From assembly GCA_942486035.1 (NCBI GenBank), contig CALNXK010000003.1, forward strand, positions 3,856,001 through 3,920,000: DNA of 64,000 bases. Reading direction: 5' to 3'. Position 1 is the stretch's first letter, and each line of letters starts with the position of its first letter. The DNA is from Porites lobata. Lineage: Eukaryota; Cnidaria; Anthozoa; Scleractinia; Poritidae. Below, piece by piece: positions 18,401-30,500 of the stretch. The notes under the pieces were generated by a model. The model was given only the letters and a program-made list of their open reading frames with translations, had not been told where the DNA came from and ran no database searches. The position numbers and the translations under genes are program-made.

Positions 18401-21400
18401 ATTTTTGTATCACTTGGCGAGACAGAGCTCGAGTGGCATGGATCGAGGTAGCGCGCGTGTAGGCTCGAGTCCCGTTATCTCACGGGTCCGGTCTTTGATC
18501 CTTCCCGAAGAGGAAGCATGAGTGCGGGCTCCCGGACAGCGGCTGATAATCGAGCCTAGGCAGCATGCGGTCTAAGGAATAATGATTTCGCATGAATAGC
18601 TTTATAAGAAAATTTACGACAGTCCCAGATATGAGCTAAAATTTTGGTAGTCAGGAATTTTCCTGACATTTGAAAAGTTGGCCAGACGTAATCTTTGAGA
18701 AGCCTGCTGAAATCTCCGACGACTGAAGCATGGTGTCGTTCTACGTGTGCTCCTAATGGCTTTGTGAGTCCTCGTGAGGTCCGGATATCGGATATAAATT
18801 AAGTGGATGGTGCAGGTTTCTAACAACCGTCAAAAAAACTTTACAGAATTGCGGACTACACTGACATCTACAGGTAGATAAAAAAGACCCGACAACTGGA
18901 GCTTAGTCTGCTAAGAGGATTAGGCATAAACTCATTTTGCGTTGAAAGGACTCTTAATGTGTCTAGTACAAAAAGCAAACACATTTTTATAAGCAATGAA
19001 TCTTTGCAACCAATTAGTGGACCGCTCAGGAAGAAAAAATAGTGCGCCAAAATAAGACCGTTTTATATGCAGGTTGCAAAGGCAAAAGTTAAGCGACAGT
19101 CCTAACATTAAAATGAGTCAAAAAATGCTCTCGTCCGCTCTATCAACCGACGCCATAAAGGACGTTTTTTCATCGATTGTCGTGAAATCATTATCAGCGT
19201 AATTATAGACGTAAGACCGGTGCCAAGGGCGGGAAAATGTCATGGTTGGTTTGAGCAAAGTTTAGGTTGTACTTCTGATTGGTTAAAACGTGGCTCTAGA
19301 TCTTTATGGAAAGCACCAGGCCCCCACGGCTGAAACCATATATAACCAGCGGTTAAAGCGACATCATGGGCTAGCGAACTTTCCCTAATACAAAGAAAAG
19401 AGTCAAAGGTTCACCTTTTTTTACGGCGAACGTCAAACCGCTCGACTATTTCGTTTTTTAGCCATCGTTTGGTCCCTGGTCGTTTACCTGGTGAAGACGT
19501 GGGCTTTCACGTTTATTTACATGTACGACTTGAGCGAGAACTTTATTACATTATCATTCTCGGATACATAAGCAGTCGTTAAGCACATCTTCCGTTTACC
19601 GTTTCCGGTTTGCCGTGAATTTGACGCTTTGAGAGGTTAAAGGTGGTCCAGGGATCAGGAAGGTACTTTCCGGAAATTCGGAAAGGGGTCCACAGCGGCC
19701 TTGGTGATTCTCCTTTGTCTAAATGATAATTGTTACTTTTTTAACACTTTCAACAGAGCACCTGATCAACTCGCTGTCAGAGTTTGATATCACTTACCCA
19801 ACAGAGTTGGATGATCGAGGTCGCTTTAAAGATCACGTGACTACCTTGTCCAACCATCGACGTCGTCGGCGAAGCACAAGCGAAGAGACTGGGCCGATAA
19901 CATACCAGGTGGGAGCGGGAACCTACTAAGAACCACATATACCGCGGTCAAACATGTGGTGTTTTTCGTTTAATCTAGTGCTATACCATATTACCATGAA
20001 GTGGACACAACGGCAAGGGTGTAACAAATACTTGATTTAAAAATATGATTCCTTTTTCCCTAAATTAAAAGTCTTTTTGTGTTTTTGGGAAATGGTTCGC
20101 GCTCGAATAAGATTTTGTGACCTTAACGAGTTAGCAGCTTCCGTGTTCATGCAAGTCCAAAAAACTTCTTAACAAAGAGAATCAAAACAAGTTACCTTGA
20201 ATAACAGCGTATAAGAAACGTAACGATTTTTAAGCAATGAAAATGACAATCTGTGGTTTTAAGTACAAGCTTTCGCAAATCTCTCTCATTTGACTAAATA
20301 ATCACACTGCCCAAAAGCAAAAGCCACCTGGTGTTACTTTTTAAAGAATCTCTGTCTTTTACAGATACACCTGCTAGTTGTCACTTTGCAGGTAAATTCT
20401 TTAACAAATAAATTGCAAGGCTGGGTCTTCGCTGGGAAAAGAGACATCTATGTTAACGAAAATATTTTAATTGACTGTTCAGTTGCTCTTCTTTGAGATT
20501 GCTTTACCACTGGCAATATTTGTAGAATGGGTTAGGTCATGGTTTTTTGCTGAGATTAAGTTTATTTTGCCAGTTTCTAAGAGACTCACGCTTTCATTAT
20601 TTAAGTAAAAATTCTCCCTATTTTTTATAGGTTAGCTATAAGGGAAAGACCGTTAAACTCTTTTTGAGACTAAACACAAAGCTTTTCGGATCTGATTTTG
20701 TCGTTGAGCGCCATAAAGAAGATGGTAGCATTGAAACGAAAACGGTAACGGATCAGTGTTACCTAGTCGGAGAAGCTGAGTCATTTCACACCAGTGTGGC
20801 CATAAGTGACTGTGATGGACTGGTAAGAAACCATTAATTTATGCATACTGTGATCTCATCTAAGATCTCATCTTAAGCTACGGTAAAAATGGACAACAAA
20901 ACGTGCAACTTGTTTCGAAACATTGTTGCAAAACGATTTGAATAGCGATGTTCACGTTGTACCTATCACGTTCAAACCTGTCTTTGAGCAAATCCGGTTG
21001 TGGCAGGTTGCCTGAATACTGACTACTGATTGGATGAAATTGCGCGGGATTATGGGAATTACTTCACTTGCTGTAAAACAAGTTCTTCGCGTTGGGTCGG
21101 TAAAACGCGCGACATGTACAGATTTTGTTGCAAAAGTAGAACTACTTTCGACTTTCGGCAACAATTTTGCGTAACCTGCGACAACTTGATTTGTTGCAAG
21201 AAAGGTTTAAACGTGGGTGGTAAAACGCGCAAAATCGTTTTTCAACTCGTTTTGCTGTAAAAAACAAGTTGCACCTTTTTGTTGCGGTTTTATCGTACGT
21301 TAAGATCTTTTCAATATCATTTAATACTCGTTTATCATTTATAAAGCGAACACCAAAGAATTAACTTATGATTCTCTTTATATAGTTATATTTGATATTG

Positions 21401-24400
21401 ACACGGCTTGGGTTTTGGCTCTGGATTTTCAAGGAACTGTGAATCACACTTTTTGTGACTTACAGCAAAGCCCTATCATTATTCAAACATTGAACAGACG
21501 CACAGGGAAAATCAGTCAGTCTCGCGTTATTATCATCTTGTTAAAGACAAAAATATCCCTGTATGGACTGTTCAAGCAAATAACCAACCTAAATGACGCT
21601 GGTTCATGCGCGCCCACTACTTAGTATTGCGAATATCTCGCTCTCTTAGTCGTCCTCGTTTTAAAGTGATGTTACACGAGACTTACGCAACAACGATTTT
21701 TAGCGCAACACAGCATTGGTAACAATGTTTCGAATGGTTGCAACATTGTACCAACATTGCAACGCTGTGTTGCGCCAAAAATTGTCGTTGCGAATTATCT
21801 CGTAAAACATCACCTTTAGAATCTAAAGGACTCTTATAATAGTGATTTCTAAGAGTCGAATATATGCTCTTTCTCTAAGGCAGGAATCATAGAGTTGGGT
21901 AATGACACCATCTTCATCGAGCCCGTGTTGAACACAAGTCTGTTAGCCCAACGGGGATGGACCAGACCTGGTAGACCACACTTGATGTACAGTAAGGAAA
22001 TGCTAGGCCGCAACCAACTTCATGATTTGTCGTTTGACAGATTTGACGATGGCTATCTCAGAAGAGGACTGAAAGGTTAGTAACTCTCCGTAATCCAAAT
22101 TCTAATTTCTTAAGAATGTCAACGTACGTGCAATGAAGGACGCATATCATGAAGCGGACACCTTACAGGACATGTATGTTATAGAGTCCTTATCATTTTC
22201 TTCCATATTTTTCATTAAATGAACCAGTATAGAAAGAGCCTCTCGGATTTCCGGTTAATACAGGTTTTATTGCACGTTTGTATGATAATGTCCCAAAATA
22301 GTAAATGAATACATTACGTTGATACCATTTGCTTTAGAAAATGAAACAAACTGAAGAAAAAAAGCCGGCTAATGCTACAATCCCGGACAAAACTACTTGA
22401 GAAAGTTTTTCCCATCATGTTCACTTTCCTACGCAACAAACCTATTTCCAAAACGACGCCTTTGTGGAAAAAAAAACCCTTCCCCCAATTCAATGTTGCT
22501 TCCCACAAACGCCCAGGGATCAGGCTTTCCTTTGAATACACAACAACATTGCTTTCAGGGGAAGGGGGAGAGGGAAGAACCGGTACAGCTATGATGTTTC
22601 CAAAAATGCTGTCCAAGTATACAATTTTCCCAACAGTATTGTCCAAGATTGTAGAAAAGGGGCTTCATTATTTTGAGAGGAATGATGATCTATTGATCCT
22701 TTAAAAACACCAAAACAAACGAACAAGCGCACATCATCTGTGTCATCATCATTGTCAATCTTACCTTTCTTAAAGTTTCCACCTTCCAGATCCGGTTGTT
22801 CGTTTTCAGCGTTTTCCTTTAATAACGAAGAAAAAAATATTGATAATATTGATAGAGTAGAGGAATTAACATTTTATAAAATAAGAGAGGTTCTCTTCGA
22901 CTGCCGTAAGGAAACCAGCTCACTATTCATAACCCCACGAAAACCGTTTGGTTCAACTTGAGAGTGGTTGAAAGGAGAGGCGTACCTTTTTAGGAAGAGA
23001 TCATCCCATAATGATCTCTTCAGTGCTTTTTATTCAGTCAGAACGTTTAATAGCAGTAAAAAACAACAGATGCAAATCACGTATAGACCCGAAAAACAAA
23101 GGAAGAAACAAACTACAAGAAAAACACTTTTCTGTATGTGTGCTTATAGCTAAGTAATAACCCAATCAAATGATCTCCTGTATTCGGTACGTGAACAAAA
23201 ACTTTGATCTCCGCAAATACTGCTAAATTTTTATTTCCTAGTGGAGAAGAAGCTGATCGATACAGCGGCAGCTTCTCAAAGTTCGTACATAACGCTCATG
23301 AATCTTGCAAGACGTGCAGTTAAGGTAATTAGTTATTTATATAAAGGAGAAACTACTACCTTGTCACTTTAGGGAAATTTACCTTTTTCTTCTTGGTCAT
23401 GCCATTTTGGTGACGTATCTAGACGAACGTTCGGATCACTTGACCCGAACGGAATGATAGGGCCTGGGAACTAGGAAAAGATCAAGTCATGTTCCAGTGG
23501 CTGTGGCTTTGTGTTTCTTGATTTCCAAAATCATTTTGACTCTCCATATTTAATTAATAAATTTTAATTTTAAAAAAGTGTTTTTCCATAACTGCACCGA
23601 TAATTGTACTTGCATTTCTAGAATCAGTCTCTCAATTCTTTAGCTAATTATTGAGTTAATCAATCATTCATTCTACCAATCAGTGTTCATCGACTAGTAG
23701 ACTAGTGGTTAATCTTTACTACTTCAATTGTGTCACAGATCTACTATATCAATTACGGAAAGGAACTCTTATTCCGAATTTTGCAAGATGGGCAATCACA
23801 AGACGTAGACACTTTTACGGTGCACAAATGGATAGCAAAAGACTATGATACAGGAAAACCACTCTTCATCAACAGGAAAAAGACCTTCATTCCACCCACT
23901 GGAACGACTATGAGAAACCGATATCGCGCTAAAATCACTGTTCCACGTGAGTAACACGATACTTAATCGACTATAAACGTCGCAGAAACGAGTTATCAAA
24001 TTTTAACATTTTATTTAAGTTTTAAGATCAGGAGAGGACTTAGCCTCCCTCAATAAAAATTTTCCTCCTAACTATTCCGGTTAAAAAGAAAAAAATATGA
24101 ATAATATGAAGCTTTCTGAGGTGCGTCTTTTCTTCGAGTGGAATCTAAACCTCGTTCCCAGGGTTCTTTCCTACTCGTCCTTGGAGTAGTGCCCAGTCCT
24201 CGAATTAAAAGGTCTCTTTTAAGGGCAATGTGAAAGTGGAGAATACCGCTACTGACTCTAACGCCGAAAAGCTTTCAAACGTTGCCTTTAAAGCTGTTCT
24301 ATATATGTTTTTGTCTCGTACAATCTGTGTTGATTTTAGTCAGTGTCGTCTGGGAGAGTGCGCTATTCACCGTCCGATTACCATAGGTAATACCATGATT

Positions 24401-24532
24401 TGTAGTTATTTTTGGCATTTATACTACTACAATTTCGAAATATCACTCGTGGTATTTATGCCAAATATCACTACAAATAATGCTATTACCTATACAAATA
24501 CCACGCGGGTGATATTTCGAAATGGGTATACG

Positions 24533-24565
<33 letters not shown>

Positions 24566-27500
24566 AGACAATTTTGAAATATCACGAGTAGTATTTAGGC
24601 CCAATATCACGTACAAATCATGCTATTATTCGTTTATACTACTACCAACAGAAGGTTTGTAATTTTTACGTGTAGGTATTTCAAATTTAGCTGAAATACC
24701 ACTGCTCTAAGCCAATCAAACCGCAGAAATTTCTCATGTAGTAGTATAATTTTTGAAATACTCTTTAGGACTCGATTGATAAGAAAGTGGCTAATGTTGG
24801 TTTAAGAGAAAATTATCCCTTTCAATTGAAATTTATTAATAGAAGTTAACGGATTAAGCACCCCGTGTTTCTCTTATGAAATGGTCTCTCGATTCATTAT
24901 TATCACCTACTATTTAATAGAGTAATCTTTTATGAAAGTTTAGTCTTACCAGTTAACCTAAAAGCAAGCTCCTGGTAGTAATCGGCATTCCGTAACAATT
25001 CAGCATCCGAAAACTATGAGTAAAAAACTTCAGAATAGACTTCTAAAAAGTCCGTTTTAGTTGGATTATTCTTTCGTGGTTTGCTTGGGAAGAGTTGACT
25101 AGTCTTCAAGTCTAACTTCAATCTTCAATCTCTTCAATACTTGTTTATTGCCCCCCTTAACATCAACCCTAACTCTCCGTTCATAATGTTTCTCCATGCG
25201 TTTCAGCTGGTCTCAAGCTTCCTCCGGCCACTCTACCTTCTCAGCCCAACAGTCATTTAACTTTTATCAATAGGTCGAACCGATTCGTGAAGGTAAGTCC
25301 CTCAATGGGTTTTTCCTTTGGTGCAACCGAGTTGTGTTGATTGTATCCTTAAAGGCGGAGCTTTGTCACGAATTTTAGCCAAATCCAGAATTTCGGAACA
25401 AGCCATCTTAAATTGAGCGCTTAAAACTTGTTAATTTTCAGAGCGATAAGGGCGAGTAATTGACAACCCCCCAAAACAAGAGCGTTTTTCTTCCTAGGGG
25501 AACTCCACCTATACCCAAATATTGGTCGAGTACCCCTCTACTACACTAAATTTTCGTGCAAATTCTGCGAACAAAATAAATCGTAAACCACTTACATGGC
25601 CGGCTTCTTCTAGGCGATTATCGTAAAGATTCAAGTGTATCCGCAGCAAACGTAATCTGCCACTCAACTGCTAAACGGAGGTACTGTTTGACGACTCCTA
25701 CATGAGAAAGGATCGCTATTTTCATGCGGACATCCGAGCCGGACGAAGGTCTAGCCGTTTCAAGGGCAGACTGAAAGACACCGTTTTACTCCTCAGCTAC
25801 TTAAGAATCTGAGTCCAGTGCCGGGAAATGGACCCGCGACTCCGCCCTGGGACCCGTTTCTCGAAAGTCCCGAGAACTTTTCGTGTCTGAAAGCTGTTTT
25901 ATGTTTGCCGTGTATGCACTCAAGATCAAAGTTTCAATAATCAAATTAATGAAATTGAAATTGATAATGAAATTATCAGTTAACAAAGCAAAATTGACTG
26001 GTTTGTGAGCTAGGAATTGTGGTACTATTCAACTGGTTTTGATTTCAAAATTTACCTTCGGACCCGAAAAGTTATCGGGCCTTTCGAGAAACGGGCCCAG
26101 TGCTGTGCCCTACCGGCTTAGCTCACCCGACTGCGGATATGACCATTTCTTCATTTGATATTTTTTTATTTTTGTCTATATCCCACAGGTGTTTTACGTC
26201 GAAGAGGGCGAAACACTGTTCTTCTTAAGCCTGTCCCCAAAGGAAGATGTTGTAGTTAATACTTACACTTCTCACACGTGGTTCGTGAAAGATCTCGACA
26301 CGAACAAAATTCTTCTTGTAAATGGACACAAGAAGTATATACCTGTGAAAACAGACCCAGAAAATCCGATACGAGTCTTCATCACCGTTCCAAGTTGGTG
26401 ATAGTAACTCTTTTGAATTGAATAAATCAAGTTCTGTTTTACAGTGCCTTCTTGGCACGTTTTGTTTTCTAAGATATAGTTTAACTTCGGTTCAGAATGT
26501 TTTAGGTGGTTTTCGACTGTGCATATTTTTCTAGTATCTAGTTGTCTCAGGCTTAAGGTTGATGTGATAATGATGATGATGATTCCTGATGATGATGATG
26601 ATGATAATGATGATGACGTGGATGATTACAGAAATGATAATATCGATCTAAATATTATTTAATATTCACACTTGGCTGCGAGGCTTGGGGGAATAAAACA
26701 AAAGAAATCGTCTTGAGGCTCAGTTAATGAATAATACATTTCTTTTGTTTTATTCCCTTAAGTCTCGGAGCCAAGTATGAATTTTAATATATCAAAAATG
26801 GTCCATTAAAAAAGAAAGTTGGTTGCAGCCTCTCATATAAGGTGGAATCCCGATTTGACGTATTCAAGTGTCAAGACACTCGAAAATTTGGGGGAAGGGC
26901 GGTTACATTGAGGTGCTGCTAGAATTCTCATTACTGCTTTTTCTTTATGTGCTAATTCTAAACAAATAAATAACAATTATTCACCGAAGTGGAGGTGGCT
27001 AGTGGTGTTACCGAGGCCGCGAAGCGGCCAGCTAAATATCCAACACTACCCACCGACACTGAGGTGAATAATTGTTTTAGTATATACTAAAACAGTGAGA
27101 TAATTTAGCATAAAAATATGATTTTTAACTCATTTACTGTTGCCAAAGATTATACAGTTTTGGCGCGCAATAACCGGTTTTATCGATAAATTCAAGTAAA
27201 AAAGACAAAGCTTTACCTTTTAAAACTTCCAAACCGAACTTCGTCAACTTCTTCGTATACTTCGGGAACAGCTTGCTTGATTAGTCGTGAAATTTCTTTG
27301 TTTGTTACGGCAGCAACAGGGAAGGCATTTTGCTCGCAACTTACGCGAGTTTGGCGTCGCTCGCTCGGAGGAGGAGGTGAATAGTGAAGGATATTCACTG
27401 ACTGAGTAGCCAATCAGAGCGCGCAAAAAACACTATCCACTGTTTTAGTATATTCTAAAAAGGCATATCTGGCATTGCGATTAGTAACGTATTTGTCTCT

Positions 27501-30500
27501 TCTTCCAGGCACTTTGTCGCTTCCCGATATGATATTTCCAGACATGCTTAAGACAAGGCCCAAGTACATAGAGGTGATGGCAACCGCTGACAGCTCCGTA
27601 GTGAAGTTTCATGGCAAGGAAAAATCGGAGAAATATATCTTGACTTTGATGAACATTGTGAGTACTGTCAGTTATAGTAACGCCATAAGGCTTTTGACAT
27701 TAATACTGATAGCCACATTGTCATGAGCGCTTTAGAACTTGATCTGGAGAGCTATTTCGTGATTTCATTGTTTTTCACAATTACGGTTTTTGACTGGCGT
27801 AAAAGTCTCTCCGCCATCAGAGAACGCTAGCCTAGAGTTGGAGCGCATACCAGTCCAGTCTCTTAAAGAAAGTTCCACCTTTTGTCAGGGCTGTCCAGCC
27901 AGGTCAGTCTGTCAGTAAATAGTATGCTGGGTAGAAATAAGGGGAGAACTGGGTTTTCAGCGAAAACTTTCGAAAAAAAAGCATGTTTCATTTTCAATGG
28001 TTCGGCCGGCCATTTTGGTAAGAGCGCTTAGTCAGGTACCATTTCCTGGGCTTTTGCTGCGCTTTGCGCGCTCTACAATGTATTAACCGCTCCATATCTT
28101 TGTCTTGAGTAATTATTGGTTTATTTGATTGGCAGTTTGTGTTGTGATTTGACCAGAGCTTATGTTTTGTATTGACGCTGCTGAACGTAATCATGTGTAT
28201 TTGCTGCGACAAAAGAGAGCGGAGTTCTACTTCATTGTTAACAGAAGTAGGATTTACACTGAGCAATAGGTTTACAATTATTACGACTGGGCACTTTCTC
28301 TTGTTACAGGTCTCCAGATTATTTCAACACCAATCAATCGGCGCTCCAGTATATTTTGTTGTTGTTAAGCTAGTTCTTCTGGAGAAGGATCCGGTAAGGT
28401 GTTGTTTTTCTGCTCTAAATTCTTAGTGCTTTGTCATGTTACAACGTTCTGCTATAACATAACTGTGGAAGTTAAGGGGGAAACTTACGAGACAATTACC
28501 ACGCATTCGTCATAGGACGTCTTCGTTGGAGCTATTTCTCGTCTTATTATGATGCTACAGTGAAACTTCGACAACTTTACGCGGTTGACACTTAAGAATA
28601 AGGATAGAAAAAAATAGTTCGTTATGACGGGGCTACGTATGTGCTCGGTTCTGTTTAATAAAGCGTTACTCTAACTAAGGCGAAGTTATAAAATGAGCTT
28701 TTCTACATGTGGATTTCTCGATCACTGCCGTAACACGTTCAGTTTCTGCTTTTTTGATGGTACAGTCAAACCTCTTTAATACGGACACCAAAGGGACAGA
28801 ACCAAGTGTCCGCTTTACAAAGGTGTCCGTATTTTAGAGATGTGGTTAGACTGTACTGATTAGAAGAGCCCTTTTACCATATAAGGTACCGTTTACCAAA
28901 CACAGATGAAAGGATATTAGTATTGTCCAATGAAGTTGCTCACATTGCCTTTTTACATCCCAGAAAGAAATCAAAATTAATGGAAAGCCAATGGACAGTT
29001 TATCAAGCGTTTGTTACTGGGGCTACAAGACAAGGAAAGGCTATGACAAGGTTACCAAGGACTACTATGATCAAACAGTGTTCTTAACAAGGTAAAGAGT
29101 CCATAAAAGCGTCTAACGCAGACAAAGTGCGTTTTTCACATTCATTTTTACAAAACATATGTTTCTTAGCTTACTGAAGTTATTCCGAATATTTAGTATA
29201 ACTATTATTTTTTTGTATTTATTTGCCATTTTTGCGGACCTAGAATTGAAATCTAACTAGTACAGTGTTTGCGATTCAGTCACTGACTTTCCTTATATAT
29301 CACTATCTCTTCTTTTCTTTTTCTTTTTATGCAGAAAGGACTTCGGCCCGTCAGGTACGCAATCTACACATGTTAGTCGAGTTTACTGGGACTGTTTGTT
29401 CTTATGATTTCGCGTTTTTTCAGTAAGCAAAAACTCCGCTCTAAATCTGTGGTGTTTTGGCAACGCTGCTTTCTTAAAACGATTCTTGCGAGGGGGGCAT
29501 ATAGCATATAGCAGCGAAACTTTACATTCACTCTGGAATCAACTTGTTTACCTCAATAGGACTTCGTTTATAATTATCAACCTTGAATAATCAAATTCGT
29601 CACCATCCATGTTGTGTCAACAGGTTACGCACCAGTTCATGGTATGTGTTATCGTCTGCGAAGCTGTACACTAAACGAGGAAGATGGATTTGCGTCTGCA
29701 TTTATTATCGCACATGAAACAGGGCATACGTAAGTTATCGACAAGTTTTTCTTTTGTGATAACTGCACTTTAAGATGAGCGAGGTTCAACTTTTACGTTA
29801 CGCGGGACCTTTCGTACATCGCCCCTATTTAAAATTTACGTGCGCACTAACATAAAAATTATGCGATAGTGGAAATTCACCCGTAATCGTCTTTAATGAT
29901 TCATGATTGTTATTCTTCTTCACAGATTAGGAATGGAACATGACGGAGTAAACAATAACTGCTCCAATGACGTCATCAAAGGAAGCATCATGGCACCTCT
30001 GGTGCGATCCCGGTTTGACCGGTTTTACTGGTCCTCTTGTAGTCGGCGAGACCTTTTATCAAAGTTAAAGTAAGTTGAGACGCGTCTTAGCTAAGACGCG
30101 TCTTATTTTAGATGAAATGTGCCGTTTATACGGAAAGTTCGCGTCTTATTTTTCCTCGTATAAATGGCCCTATTGTCTTTTGTTAGAGAATTAAAAAGAC
30201 GATATCTGTGTCATTGCTTCATCTACACAAGATTTCATTTCTATATTGACAATGCAAGATGACCATGAAAATTTAAGACGAATGATGTTTTACTATCAAT
30301 CGGTTTGTGGACTAAGCAAGAGTTGTTTCGATGCGAACGGAAGGTTTTACATCGAGGAGATTTGCGAACTTAAAAGGAATCGAAAACTCACAACTTGACT
30401 CATGGTCGACAAAAAAAGTTGTAGAGTGGGTATGGGAACGGTTGAAAATACAGAGCTTCTTTCCGAGTCGCCCTCGACAGAGTGAATCTTAGTTTTTTTT

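Larger units (their letters stand above)
15448..22075 (+). other. Exons 1-5: signal peptide and ADAMTS prodomain (residues 1-216)
   Basis: Residues 1-19 form a hydrophobic signal peptide with likely cleavage after Ala19. Residues 25-216 resemble the reprolysin-type propeptide, with the typical VAISDCDGL-AGIIELGNDT stretch at the exon 4/5 junction. A run of five arginines (71-75) is a strong proprotein-convertase site early in the prodomain. At the end there is only a dibasic Arg212-Arg213 without a basic P4 residue. The exon 5 acceptor is taken at aag|GCAGG (21880); the next AG would put a stop in frame. Confidence 0.88.

Noticed and set aside
22314..22704. Overlapping 110-codon frames on both strands
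   Set aside because: Located in an ADAMTS intron; opposite-strand mirror frames of this kind are usual by chance, and neither has a family signature.
23242..26393. VHL-like exons as a separate gene inside the ADAMTS intron
   Set aside because: Their outer phases match exons 5 and 10 exactly, there is no own start or stop, and the total model closes in frame.
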